Shown piece after piece: positions 8,384 to 17,170 of a stretch of DNA of 64,000 bases (within the stretch, counting starts at the first letter, position 1; the number at the start of each line of letters is the position of its first letter). The notes below the pieces were generated by a model that saw nothing but the letters and a program-made list of their open reading frames with translations, had not been told where the DNA came from and did no database searches. The position numbers were made by a program, and so were the translations under genes. Where the stretch lies: positions 62,001 through 126,000 of the forward strand of contig NZ_JBHVRO010000007.1 of the NCBI RefSeq assembly GCF_042885655.1. The letters run 5' to 3'. This DNA comes from Psychrobacillus sp042885655 (lineage in GTDB: Bacteria > Bacillota > Bacilli > Bacillales_A > Planococcaceae).

Positions 8384-9118
8384 ATGGAAAAGGTAATTGC
8401 AATTGAGCATTTAAGTAAATCCTTTGGGACCCATGAAGTATTAAAAGACATTGATTTTTCGGTTAGTAAAGGAGAAGTTGTATGTATTATCGGTTCTTCA
8501 GGATCTGGTAAATCTACTCTTCTTCGTTGCGTTAATCTTTTGGAAAAACCAAGTGGTGGTCAAATTATTTATAATGGAGAAAATATTTTAGATAACAAGC
8601 ATGATATTCATGCATATCGGACTAAGCTTGGAATGGTTTTCCAACAGTTTAATTTATTTAATAATCATAATGTCTTAAACAATTGCGTTGTTGGACAAGT
8701 GAAAGTTCTGAAGCGATCGAAAGAAGAGGCTGAAAAAACAGCGATGAAATATTTGGAAGTCGTTGGTATGTCTCAATATGTAAATGCTAAACCAAGCCAG
8801 TTATCAGGTGGTCAAAAGCAACGTGTTGCAATTGCAAGAGCATTATCGATGGAACCAGATGTAATGTTGTTTGATGAACCAACTTCCGCGCTTGATCCTG
8901 AAATGGTTGGAGAAGTTCTAAAAGTCATGAAAGAACTAGCTGGAACAGGGCTTACAATGTTAATCGTAACGCATGAAATGGAATTTGCAAAAGAAGTATC
9001 AGATCGAGTAGTATTTATGGATAAAGGGGTTATTGCGGAAGAAGGCACTCCAGAACAAATATTTAATAATCCTAACCAAGAACGAACGAAAGAATTTTTA
9101 AAACGAACACTAAAGTAG
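8384..9118 (+). CDS. Amino-acid ABC transporter ATP-binding protein, probably lysine
   Basis: ATPase of the importer, about 244 residues. Walker A (GSSGSGKST), Q-loop (VFQQFNLF), signature (LSGGQKQR), Walker B (VMLFDEPTSALDP) and the switch histidine (VTHEM) are all present. The ATG at 8384 follows AAAGGAG by about 13 bases, a long spacing, but it is the only sensible start: upstream in-frame codons overlap the end of the permease gene. Third and last gene of the operon; a terminator follows. Confidence 0.93.
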   Translation: MEKVIAIEHLSKSFGTHEVLKDIDFSVSKGEVVCIIGSSGSGKSTLLRCVNLLEKPSGGQIIYNGENILDNKHDIHAYRTKLGMVFQQFNLFNNHNVLNNCVVGQVKVLKRSKEEAEKTAMKYLEVVGMSQYVNAKPSQLSGGQKQRVAIARALSMEPDVMLFDEPTSALDPEMVGEVLKVMKELAGTGLTMLIVTHEMEFAKEVSDRVVFMDKGVIAEEGTPEQIFNNPNQERTKEFLKRTLK

Positions 9119-9174
9119 TTGTATAAATAATTCAAATTTATAGGATGATTTTAGTGATAATACTTGATATTTAT

Positions 9175-9211
9175 TGAGCTTCCCTTCAACATGAAGAGGA
9201 AGCTTTATTTA
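9175..9211 (+). terminator. Terminator of the lysine transporter operon
   Basis: GAGCTTCC / GGAAGCTT stem around a CTTCAACATGAAGA loop, then a T-rich run. Confidence 0.75.
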
Positions 9212-9221
9212 TTTTCTATTT

Positions 9222-9515
9222 TAACTAATTGAGTTAATTTCATAAATAGCATTTATTTAAACACGGATAATATTTATTTTATTGATTGGAGCGGCAGGCG
9301 GCGACTCCAGCGGGATGAGTGAGACAGATGAGACATCGCAAACGACGCGAATGCGGCGGCGATGGCTCATCGCTCACCCCGCGGAAAGCGTCCGCCAATA
9401 GCGGAAATCATGCTAATTTATAAAGATTATTTTATACATATTCTCATATTTCACTTTAATATTGTTCATGTTTATGGTCATAATTATTAATTATGAAATT
9501 GATTCAATAGGCACA
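9222..9515 (-). repeat. Family A repeat, copy A3, with long conserved flanks
   Basis: GC-rich core 9285-9410 in reverse orientation (GGCGGCGACTCCAGCGGG ... CCGCGGAAAGCGTCCGCC) within AT-rich flanks that are nearly identical to those at 15.4-15.7 kb (AATTGAGTTAATTTCATAAA on the left, ATGAAATTGATTCAAT on the right). So these two copies form a duplicated unit of about 290 bp with flanks unlike those of A2, A5, A6 and A7. Inner stem GATGAGACATCGC / GCGATGGCTCATC. Confidence 0.85.
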
Positions 9516-9552
9516 TGTTTAAATAATAATTATTTCTTAAGGAGTTTTATAA

Positions 9553-10356
9553 ATGACCAACGTTTTAGAAAGAAATAATGTAAAGGTATTAGGAGAGGGA
9601 GAAAAAACGATTATATTCGGACATGGGTTTGGTTGTAGTCAAAGCATGTGGCGATTTATAGTTCCTTTTTTTGAAGAAAAGTATCGTATCGTATTGTTCG
9701 ACTATGTTGGATCTGGAAAATCTGATTTGAAAGAATATGACCCAGAAAAATACAATACTCTTTATGGATATTCTTCCGATTTAGTTGAGATTATAGAGGA
9801 GTTACAACTTAATAGTATAATATTTATAGGACATTCCGTAAGTTCCATGATTGGAATGCTAGCATCGATTCAATACCCAACCTATTTTGATAAGTTAATA
9901 ATGATTGGACCATCGCCTCGCTATTTAAATGAAGGAGATAGTTATTTTGGGGGATTTAATAAAAGCGATGTAACAGAATTATTAGATATGATGGAGATGA
10001 ATTTTGGAGGATGGGCAAGCTTCATGTCCTTAGTAGCGATGAATAATCCAGAAAAGCCAAAGCTAGCGGAAGAACTTGAAAAAAGTTTTCATGCAGTTGA
10101 TGCAGAGATTACAAGACAGTTTGCAGAAGTGACTTTTTTATCTGATCATCGAAGAGATTTAGCGAAAACTACTGTACCTATACTTATTTTACAATGTTCG
10201 GACGACAGTATCGTTCCAATAGAGGTTGGGGAGTATTTGCATAGGCATTTGAAAAATAGTACGCTTCGGTTAATGACGGCAAAAGGTCATTATCCGCATT
10301 TAAGCCATCCGGAGGAAACAGCTCTTATAATAAATGAATATCTTATGTTATCTTAA
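9553..10356 (+). CDS. rsbQ: RsbQ-like alpha/beta hydrolase
   Basis: 267 residues, close in length to Bacillus subtilis RsbQ (269). The catalytic triad is visible: Ser95 in GHSVS, Asp218 in SDDSIVP, His246 in KGHYPH, at nearly the same numbers as in RsbQ (96, 219, 247). The N-terminus has the oxyanion-region motif HGFGCSQSMW. In B. subtilis RsbQ serves the PAS domain of the phosphatase RsbP in the energy-stress branch of the sigma-B pathway. Here the next gene is instead a PAS-GGDEF protein whose start lies 31 bp after this stop, so a PAS-linked diguanylate cyclase is the likely partner. Ribosome site TTAAGGAG. Confidence 0.9.
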   Translation: MTNVLERNNVKVLGEGEKTIIFGHGFGCSQSMWRFIVPFFEEKYRIVLFDYVGSGKSDLKEYDPEKYNTLYGYSSDLVEIIEELQLNSIIFIGHSVSSMIGMLASIQYPTYFDKLIMIGPSPRYLNEGDSYFGGFNKSDVTELLDMMEMNFGGWASFMSLVAMNNPEKPKLAEELEKSFHAVDAEITRQFAEVTFLSDHRRDLAKTTVPILILQCSDDSIVPIEVGEYLHRHLKNSTLRLMTAKGHYPHLSHPEETALIINEYLMLS

Positions 10357-10387
10357 AAGAATCTTATGCTTTAAAAGGATGAGCGAA

Positions 10388-11380
10388 ATGGATAAGAGAT
10401 TAAAAGAAGCTCCTTGTGGGTATGTTTCTATAACAAAGCAAGGCATGATAATTGAAATGAATCAAAACTTATTAGAAACGGTCGGGTACGCACAGGAAGA
10501 TTTAATGCATACTCATATAGAGGACATTATGTCTATTACTAATAAGCTTCTATTTCATACATACTTTTACCCATTCATTCAATTGAATGGACATGTGGAA
10601 GAGATGTATTTAAGCCTTAAAGATAGTAAAGGACAAGATGTTCCTGTTTTATTAAATGCTAAAAGCTTTATACGCGATGGAATGGAAGTCATAGATTGTG
10701 TGTTCATGCAAATGGGAAAACGAATTGATTATGAACAAGAAATTCGTTTTGCCAAAAAGCAAATGGAAGAAGCACTTCGTGAAAAGAATAATGCGCTTAT
10801 TAAGTTAGAACAGCTTCATATGGAAGTAGAACAAAAGCAAAAACAATTGATTCAGTTAAATGCCAAATTAGAGAAACATGCTATAACTGATTCACTTACG
10901 GGATTAAAAAATAGACGATTCTTTCTTGAAAAGCTAAAAGAACAAATGGATCTATTTGAAAGAACTAATTGTTCTTTTTCTTTATTAATTGTTGATATCG
11001 ATTTCTTTAAAAAAGTGAATGACACATGGGGACATCAAGTTGGCGATAGTGTGTTAGTAAAGGTAGCAGAAATCATGGAATCACTAGTTGAAGATGAAAA
11101 AGATGAAATGGTTGCTAGATATGGCGGAGAGGAATTTGTTTTATTATTACCGCAAACGAACAAAAAAGAGGCGAAAGAAAAAGCTGAGAAACTTAGGAAT
11201 GCAGTTCAAAATGCGGAATGGGAAATTAGCAAAATAACAATTAGTATAGGAGTTACTACATCTATTTTGGGTGATTCTGACACTACGATTATAGCTAAAG
11301 CTGACCGAGCACTATATATTTCAAAAGAAAAAGGTAGAAATCGGATGACTTATTTAGAAGAGATGTTACAAGAGGAATAG
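10388..11380 (+). CDS. PAS-domain diguanylate cyclase (GGDEF)
   Basis: 330-residue soluble protein predicted to make c-di-GMP. Order: PAS sensor (about 8-110), coiled coil rich in Glu/Lys/Gln (about 112-163), GGDEF domain (about 165-325). The active-site motif is GGEEF (246-250), preceded by DSLTGLKNRRFF and DIDFFKKVND, so it should be catalytic. No RxxD inhibitory site is seen upstream of GGEEF (the place reads KDEM), so product feedback may be absent. ATG 10388 is 8 bases after AAAAGGA; an earlier ATG (10379) overlaps that site. Cotranscribed with the RsbQ-like gene, whose substrate or ligand probably signals through this PAS domain. Confidence 0.9.
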   Translation: MDKRLKEAPCGYVSITKQGMIIEMNQNLLETVGYAQEDLMHTHIEDIMSITNKLLFHTYFYPFIQLNGHVEEMYLSLKDSKGQDVPVLLNAKSFIRDGMEVIDCVFMQMGKRIDYEQEIRFAKKQMEEALREKNNALIKLEQLHMEVEQKQKQLIQLNAKLEKHAITDSLTGLKNRRFFLEKLKEQMDLFERTNCSFSLLIVDIDFFKKVNDTWGHQVGDSVLVKVAEIMESLVEDEKDEMVARYGGEEFVLLLPQTNKKEAKEKAEKLRNAVQNAEWEISKITISIGVTTSILGDSDTTIIAKADRALYISKEKGRNRMTYLEEMLQEE

Positions 11381-11389
11381 TTTAATGGA

Positions 11390-11428
11390 AAAATGAGGAG
11401 ACTGAAAAGAGTCTCTTCATTTTTTCGT
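11390..11428 (+). terminator. Terminator after the PAS-GGDEF gene
   Basis: AATGAGGAGACT / AGAGTCTCTTCATT stem with a GAAA-type loop and six T residues. Confidence 0.88.
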
Positions 11429-11503
11429 ATTTAGAGGTACTTCATACTTTTATCACAAAGAGTAGTTATAATAAGATAGTGAATTTAATTTAGGAGGATT
11501 TTT

Positions 11504-12046
11504 ATGAAAAAGATAATTATTATTGCATTTGTTTTTATGTTTACATTTGCGAATAGTGCTTTTGCACATACAGGTTTAGAGAATTCCAATCCTGCAAATG
11601 GAGAAGTAGTGACGAAAGAACTGAAGGAAATTACGTTAACATTTGAAGGTAAATTAGAAAAAAGCAGCACATTTGACTTAAAAAATTCAACTGGCGAAAA
11701 AATTCCTGTAGACGATATTACAATAAATGAAGAAAAACTGACCGGTACTATATCTACTACTCTACCTAACGGAAGTTATGAAATAGACTGGAACATTGTT
11801 GGAGCAGACGGACATCAGATCGAAGGGAATGTACCTTTTACCTTAGAGGTTCCCACGTCTTCTGAAACACCAGTGGAAGGTGAAAAAGTAGAAGAAGCAA
11901 ATACAACTCCAGCACCAGCTGCTACTCCAACAACAGTAGAACAGAAAGAAGAAGTTAAATCATCTTCCAATGTAATTCCTTTTGTTGTTATTGGATTAAT
12001 TGTAATCATTGGTGGAGTTTTCTTCTTGTTACGTAGAAAGAAATAA
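11504..12046 (+). CDS. copC: CopC-domain copper-binding protein, membrane-tethered
   Basis: 180 residues. A Sec signal ends SAFA, which would leave His22 as the first mature residue; CopC proteins bind Cu(II) with that N-terminal histidine plus later Asp/His, and GADGHQIEG near the domain end supplies such residues. The CopC domain (22-118) is followed by an acidic Thr/Pro-rich linker (about 119-152), one membrane span (about 154-174) and RRKK. Bacillus YcnJ fuses CopC and CopD in one chain; here they are separate neighbours. Ribosome site TTAGGAGG. Likely role: copper uptake or delivery. Confidence 0.88.
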   Translation: MKKIIIIAFVFMFTFANSAFAHTGLENSNPANGEVVTKELKEITLTFEGKLEKSSTFDLKNSTGEKIPVDDITINEEKLTGTISTTLPNGSYEIDWNIVGADGHQIEGNVPFTLEVPTSSETPVEGEKVEEANTTPAPAATPTTVEQKEEVKSSSNVIPFVVIGLIVIIGGVFFLLRRKK

Positions 12047-12055
12047 TATAGATTC

Positions 12056-13138
12056 ATGATTACAATTAGTGAAATTTTAGTATATCTTTGTTTTTCTCTT
12101 TTAATTGGTAGTTTTCTTATATCGTTTGTTCCGAGCAATTTGAAACCAGAAATATATGTTCAGAGATGGTTACAAGTTATTGCTACGATAGGAATTGCAT
12201 TCTTTTCTTTTATTCCAATTTTACTACTAGTCTTAAATTTGAGTAGAGGAAATGATTTTGGGGGAACACTTCAAATGGTTCTTTTTACGTTTGAAGTAGG
12301 TAAAGCGTGGATTTTTACTTTTATAGTAGCTACTATATTATTCATCTTTCTTCTATCGTTTAAGGATCAAACAAACCGTAAGTTTCTGATTGTGGGGCTC
12401 ATCCTTACCTTTCTCTTAATATTAGGGTTAGGTTGGGCAAGTCATGCTACTTCTATTGAGCACTTGAAAGGGTTCATTACACATACAACTCATTTTACAG
12501 CTGTTACGGTGTGGATTGGTATTTTACTAATGGTGAGTTGGTTTTCAAAAGGTACTTCCAATTGGTTGAACTTTTTAAAATGGTTTACACCAGTTGCTGC
12601 TGTATGCTTCGGCATAACGATAATTTCCGGCTTGGTGCTCATGACATTTGTAGTCGATTTTGCTTCCTATACCGACACTTGGATGCTCCCATATGGACAA
12701 CTTTTGTTAATCAAACATCTATTAATCATTCCGTTACTTGTGTACGCTACTATAAATAGTATATTCATTAAAAAGAAACTACAAACAGACCTAAGCTTTA
12801 ATCCTAAACCTTGGACGAGAGTAGAAAGCTTAGTAGTGCTACTCATTTTTTCTGTAACTGCTGCACTAGGTCACCAATCACCACCAAGTGAAAGTACATT
12901 TAAAAATGAAGGTCCTTCAAAACTATTTAGCTATTTTTATCAAGGGCAGAATCTACAAGCATTTCATGTGGAACTTACATTAAATGCTACGGGATTATCC
13001 TTATTGATATTATCAATACTTTTCATTTGGTTGACTATTTATGCTTTTCTTAAGAAAGCACCAGCCTTTACAACTTTCTTACTAAGTATTCTATTCGTAT
13101 TTTCTGGCTATTTAGCGTTAATATGGAGTATAAAATAA
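12056..13138 (+). CDS. copD: CopD-family membrane protein (copper import/resistance)
   Basis: 360 residues with about nine membrane spans. Family-typical residues include GLGWASHATS, a following HTTHF pair of histidines, and HQSPPSE after the seventh span. CopD works with CopC in moving copper across the membrane. It starts 9 bases after copC with no good ribosome site, so it is probably translated by coupling to copC. A strong terminator follows shared with the converging MFS gene. Confidence 0.88.
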   Translation: MITISEILVYLCFSLLIGSFLISFVPSNLKPEIYVQRWLQVIATIGIAFFSFIPILLLVLNLSRGNDFGGTLQMVLFTFEVGKAWIFTFIVATILFIFLLSFKDQTNRKFLIVGLILTFLLILGLGWASHATSIEHLKGFITHTTHFTAVTVWIGILLMVSWFSKGTSNWLNFLKWFTPVAAVCFGITIISGLVLMTFVVDFASYTDTWMLPYGQLLLIKHLLIIPLLVYATINSIFIKKKLQTDLSFNPKPWTRVESLVVLLIFSVTAALGHQSPPSESTFKNEGPSKLFSYFYQGQNLQAFHVELTLNATGLSLLILSILFIWLTIYAFLKKAPAFTTFLLSILFVFSGYLALIWSIK

Positions 13139-13182
13139 TAAAGAGGCTTTCCCATAAAGTGGATAGCCTCTTTATTATTTTA
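13139..13182. terminator. Bidirectional terminator between copD and MFS gene
   Basis: AAAGAGGCT / AGCCTCTTT stem, A-rich on the left and T-rich on the right, so it can serve both converging genes. Confidence 0.88.
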
Positions 13183-14370
13183 TTCTGTAAGAGAATTTGC
13201 TTTTTCTTTTCGTCCATGCAAGAAGAAATATGGAATGATTGTAATGATAGCAAATACACCCAAGATTACAAACAACGTACTGTAGCCAGTTAAAGGAATA
13301 ATATATCCAAGTACATATGGACCGAACCCGAGTCCTGCATCAAAGAAAATAAAGAAAGTGGAAGTTGCAAGCCCAATACGATGAGGAGGGCTTTGCTTTA
13401 CAGCTACCGCTTGAGTAGTAGACTGCATATTACCGAACCCAAGACCAATAAGTACACCTGCTAATAATAAAGTGAAGCTAGTGCTTGCTGTACTTAGGAG
13501 TATCATACCTGCACCTAGAATAAAAAAGGCTGGATACATAATATAGTTTGCACCTTTGACATCCATAAGACGACCAGTAAATGGGCGCGATACGAGAATT
13601 GCGATAGCGTATACAATAAAGAAGAAACTTGCTGCATTCACTAGGTCAACTTCAATTGCATAAAAGTTGATAAAGGAAAGTACACTAGAATAACAAAAAG
13701 CAACCGCTAATGTAATAAACGCAATAGGTAGTGCCTTTGGTTCTACAAAGTTAGATAGTCTGAATCCTTTTGTTTCAGCAGTTTTTGTTATTTTGTCAAT
13801 GGCAGGGACGTATAGGAAGAACGAAGTAATGAGACTAAATATTCCTAATGCAAGGCAAAATCCAAAAATCACGTGGAAACTTGTATGCTGACTCATATAC
13901 AAGCCGATGAAAGGCCCAATTGCAGTAGCAAGTGTTGCACTCATACTATAATAACCAATACCTTCACCTTTTCTTGTCGTTGGAATAATTTGTGCAACAA
14001 TCGTTCCTGTTGCCGTACTCGCTATCCCTAAAGTTAAACCATGAAGAAATCGATTTATTAGTAAGAAAGATAAACCCAGGTTTACAAAATATAGGGATGT
14101 CGTTAGCGTAAATAGAGCTAACCCAATAAACAATGTTTTTTTGCGACCAATCAAATCAATTACACGTCCGATGAAAAGACGCCCAATTAAAGTTCCGATG
14201 ATAAAGATTCCGGTTACTAAACCTGCTTGACTTGTTGAAGCCTTGAATTCATTCACCGCATATACTGCAATTGTCACCATTAATAAATAAAAAATTAACG
14301 TTATTAACAAGTTAATGGAAGATACCACGATAAAATCTTTCGTCCATAGTTTTGGTCTGGATTGATTCAT
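13180..14370 (-). CDS. MFS transporter, drug-efflux type
   Basis: 396 residues with 12 predicted spans. The loop-2/3 motif of the major facilitator family is visible (GRLFIGRVIDLIGRKK), and again in the second half (SRPFTGRLMDVKG). It starts one base after the stop of an upstream MarR regulator gene on the same strand, so the pair forms a regulator-pump operon. The substrate is not readable; MarR-linked pumps usually export toxic organic molecules. Confidence 0.9.
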   Translation of the reverse strand: MNQSRPKLWTKDFIVVSSINLLITLIFYLLMVTIAVYAVNEFKASTSQAGLVTGIFIIGTLIGRLFIGRVIDLIGRKKTLFIGLALFTLTTSLYFVNLGLSFLLINRFLHGLTLGIASTATGTIVAQIIPTTRKGEGIGYYSMSATLATAIGPFIGLYMSQHTSFHVIFGFCLALGIFSLITSFFLYVPAIDKITKTAETKGFRLSNFVEPKALPIAFITLAVAFCYSSVLSFINFYAIEVDLVNAASFFFIVYAIAILVSRPFTGRLMDVKGANYIMYPAFFILGAGMILLSTASTSFTLLLAGVLIGLGFGNMQSTTQAVAVKQSPPHRIGLATSTFFIFFDAGLGFGPYVLGYIIPLTGYSTLFVILGVFAIITIIPYFFLHGRKEKANSLTE

Positions 14371-14371
14371 A

Positions 14372-14812
14372 TTATTTAGCTCCTAACTCTAGAATGTTAT
14401 TCCGTATTTTATCCATAACCTGTATTACTTTTAGTTGATCCTCATCAGATATCCCTTTTAGAATATTTTGCTCGTATGCATCAATTGTTACTCGAACATT
14501 TCCATAAACATTTTTTCCAAGTAACGTTAGTTGCATTCTTTTTTCCCGCTTATCTTGACTAGATAGCTGCTCAACATATCCTAATTCTTCTAAACGATTA
14601 ATCGTTCTCGTAATCGTTGGCTTTTCTACACCTTGATAATTGGAAAGCTCAACAAGTGTTGCAGAACCATTATTGGATAAATAGAACAAAATAGTCCACT
14701 GCGCTCTATATAAATCATGCTTAGCTAGTTGGATATTCAAATGATTTTCAAATGGACGATACAGCTGAATAAACTGTTGAAAAAATTCTCGATATATATT
14801 GATTAGAAACAC
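14372..14812 (-). CDS. MarR-family transcriptional regulator
   Basis: 146 residues with the MarR winged helix (LVELSNYQGVEKPTITRTIN, then LEELGYVEQ and DKREKRMQLTLLG). First gene of an operon with the MFS pump. The longest frame begins with GTG at 14812, which abuts the GAGGAG ribosome site; no better in-frame start with normal spacing is visible, so the exact start is uncertain. A palindrome just downstream of the -10 box is a good candidate for its own operator. Confidence 0.9.
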   Translation of the reverse strand: MFLINIYREFFQQFIQLYRPFENHLNIQLAKHDLYRAQWTILFYLSNNGSATLVELSNYQGVEKPTITRTINRLEELGYVEQLSSQDKREKRMQLTLLGKNVYGNVRVTIDAYEQNILKGISDEDQLKVIQVMDKIRNNILELGAK

Positions 14813-14823
14813 TCCTCACAAAA

Positions 14824-14894
14824 AAAGTAGTTACCTAAGATAATAGTTACCATCGGTAACTACTTTAGTATACCAAAAATTTAAGTGGATGAAA
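14824..14894 (-). promoter_or_regulatory. MarR-MFS promoter with palindromic operator
   Basis: On the minus strand: TTTTCA, 17 bases, TATACT (14866-14871), then the palindrome TAGTTACC-ATC-GGTAACTA (14844-14862) and a further half-site GTAGTTACC (14827-14835 on plus). Position right after the -10 suits repression by the MarR protein. Confidence 0.75.
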
Positions 14895-14918
14895 AGTTGA
14901 GAGAATTTTTATAAAAAA

Positions 14919-14965
14919 ACTCCTGCTTAAGCGTTGTATAAACGCATAAGTAGGAGTTTTAAAAT
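14919..14965. terminator. Terminator of heme monooxygenase gene
   Basis: AACTCCTGCTTA / TAAGTAGGAGTT arms with an inner GCGTT / AACGC pair, A-run and T-run on either side. Serves the minus-strand gene ending at 14975. Confidence 0.88.
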
Positions 14966-14974
14966 AAATCAATA

Positions 14975-15313
14975 TTATTTAGAAGAAATGGCTTCAATTG
15001 TTGAAGCAACTTTTGAAATAACTAATTCATTTCCAAGGAGTGGTGATTCTTGAGAAGCAGCTTTTGAACCTGGCTCTGGTCGTTTATGAGATTCTTTAAA
15101 TACATCACTGTTTTTCCAAGCTTCAAAGTTCTCGAGGTTTTCCCAGTACATATTTACATTTAACTCATCATAATCTGTTAGGTTTTGTGTAAGAGTTACT
15201 TCTACTTTTACAAAACCCTCCATTTCTTGTAATGCACCTGGCTTAGTGAAATTAGGAGCCATTTTTTCTGCAAAGCCTAGTTTTGTTTTAATTCTATTTG
15301 TCACAATATACAT
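14975..15313 (-). CDS. IsdG/HmoA-type heme-degrading monooxygenase
   Basis: 112-residue antibiotic-biosynthesis-monooxygenase fold. The IsdG catalytic trio is at near-identical positions: Asn6, Trp66 and His76 (Asn7, Trp67, His77 in Staphylococcus IsdG). Such enzymes open heme in the cytoplasm to release iron, and B. subtilis has the related HmoA and HmoB. No clear Fur box is visible upstream. Monocistronic, ribosome site AAAGGAG. Confidence 0.85.
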   Translation of the reverse strand: MYIVTNRIKTKLGFAEKMAPNFTKPGALQEMEGFVKVEVTLTQNLTDYDELNVNMYWENLENFEAWKNSDVFKESHKRPEPGSKAASQESPLLGNELVISKVASTIEAISSK

Positions 15314-15424
15314 TTCGCATTACTCCTTTTTAGTTAAATTATTTTCTTAGTGTATCACTTTTCCATCGAAAAACCTTTTCTCAAGACTTTTTTGGAAATG
15401 TCATTATCTGCGATTCACGCATCT

Positions 15425-15700
15425 TTTTTTTAATTGAGTTAATTTCATAAATATCATTTAATTATCTAAACACGAATAATAATTATTTTATTGATTGGAG
15501 CGACAGGCGGCGACTCCAGCGGGATGAGTGAGAAGATGAGACATCGCTCACCCCACGGAAAGCGTCCGCTGATAGCGGAAATCATACTGATTTATGAAGG
15601 GTATATAATACATATTCTCACACTTAACTTTAATATTGTTCGTGTTTTATGATCTAACTTTTAATCATGAAATTGATTCAATTAGTAAAACTATTTGAAA
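15425..15700 (-). repeat. Family A repeat, copy A4, shortened inner stem
   Basis: Nearly the same flanks as A3 at 9.2 kb. The GC-rich core (15489-15590) lacks about 35 bases of the inner hairpin found in A3: after GATGAGACATCGC it passes directly into TCACCCC. This deletion removes one arm and the loop of the inner stem. Confidence 0.85.
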
Positions 15701-15799
15701 TTTATCCTAATCTAATTCATTATTAATAATAGACAGTCTTTTCGTAGTTAAAAGTAAAAAATTGCGCAAAAGAAATATGCTCTATAAAGGAAGAAGCTT

Positions 15800-16966
15800 G
15801 TGAAAGAGGATAATATTACTCGTATAAACCTAGATGGTAGAGAACTCATACTTATCGGTACTGCGCATGTATCTAAACAAAGTGCAGAACAAGTAAAAGA
15901 AGTGATTGAAGCAGAAAGACCAGACACAGTTTGTATTGAATTAGATGAACAAAGATATCAGTCTGTTATGGACAGCAATAAGTGGAAAGAGACAGATATT
16001 TTTAAAGTAATTAAAGAAAAAAAAGCTACATTACTATTAATGAATCTAGCTATTTCTTCGTTTCAAAATCGTTTAGCAAAACAATTTGAAATAAAGCCAG
16101 GTCAGGAAATGATTCAAGGGATTGAATCCGCAAAAGAAACAGGTGCCAATCTCGTACTAGCTGATCGAAATATACAAATTACCTTTTCTCGTATTTGGCA
16201 TAATCTTGGGTGGATAGGAAAGAGCCAACTTCTTACTTCCGTGTTTTTTAGTATTTTCAGCAGAGAAAGTATAACTGAAGAAGAACTCGAAAAAATGAAA
16301 TCACAAGATACACTTAACGCAGTTCTTGCTGAGTTCACCGAATCTTTTCCAAAACTAAAGACTCCTTTAATCGATGAACGAGATCAATATTTAGCGCAAA
16401 AAATCAAAGATGCACCGGGTAAAAAGATTGTTGCTATATTAGGAGCCGCGCATGTTCCGGGTATTACTAAAGAGATTCATAAAGAACATGATTTAGTAGC
16501 GTTAGCTCAAACCCCTCCAAAATCAGTTGTTCCAAAGATTCTTGGGTGGGTAATACCGGTTCTTCTTATTGCTATTGTGGTTTACACCTTTTTAGCAAAT
16601 CCAACAGCGGGGTTTGACCAAGCGTTTAGTTGGATATTATGGACAGGGACTACTGCGGCTATTGGAGCAGCTATTGCTCTTGGTCATCCGCTTGCAATAT
16701 TATCGGCATTTATAGTAGCTCCCATCACTACTTTACACCCATTAATAGCATCAGGGTGGGTATCGGGAATTGTACAGGCATATTACCGTCGACCAAACAT
16801 CGGGGATTTTGAGACGCTTTCAGAAGATGTATTTACTGTAAAAGGATTCTGGCATAATAAGGTTACACGTATCTTACTGGTAGTTGTCCTTACTAACTTA
16901 GTGGGTTCTTTGGGAGCCTTTATAGGTGGGGCAGATGTTATTAGGTTATTCTTTAAAAATTTTTAG
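15800..16966 (+). CDS. TraB/PrgY-family membrane protein
   Basis: 388 residues. The N-terminal soluble TraB domain (about 1-230) has the expected GTAHVS, CIELDEQRY and LGAAHVPG motifs; the C-terminal third holds about four membrane spans. Proteins of this family include PrgY, which limits peptide-pheromone activity in enterococci; a metalloprotease-like mechanism has been suggested from the conserved His/Glu motifs. No pheromone gene is visible here, so the role is open. GTG start at 15800 follows AAAGGAAG. Flanked by repeat A4 and a strong terminator. Confidence 0.87.
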   Translation: MKEDNITRINLDGRELILIGTAHVSKQSAEQVKEVIEAERPDTVCIELDEQRYQSVMDSNKWKETDIFKVIKEKKATLLLMNLAISSFQNRLAKQFEIKPGQEMIQGIESAKETGANLVLADRNIQITFSRIWHNLGWIGKSQLLTSVFFSIFSRESITEEELEKMKSQDTLNAVLAEFTESFPKLKTPLIDERDQYLAQKIKDAPGKKIVAILGAAHVPGITKEIHKEHDLVALAQTPPKSVVPKILGWVIPVLLIAIVVYTFLANPTAGFDQAFSWILWTGTTAAIGAAIALGHPLAILSAFIVAPITTLHPLIASGWVSGIVQAYYRRPNIGDFETLSEDVFTVKGFWHNKVTRILLVVVLTNLVGSLGAFIGGADVIRLFFKNF

Positions 16967-16996
16967 TAAGGCTTTTTTGAGTTAGAATTACCCATT

Positions 16997-17049
16997 TAAA
17001 AAATCTCCTTTGTTGCGTTTAGAAAGTTACAACAAGGGAGATTTTTTTA
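16997..17049 (+). terminator. Terminator after the TraB-family gene
   Basis: AAAATCTCCTTTGTTG / CAACAAGGGAGATTTT arms, then a T run. Confidence 0.9.
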
Positions 17050-17170
17050 TTTTGGAGCAGATTTTGATTCATCTTTTTTTCAGACAATGTTTCATAAGTT
17101 ACGCTCAGTCCAGGGTCTTGATTTGCTTATCCATATGGTAAGCCAAACCAGTGAAAAGATAGATAGTATC

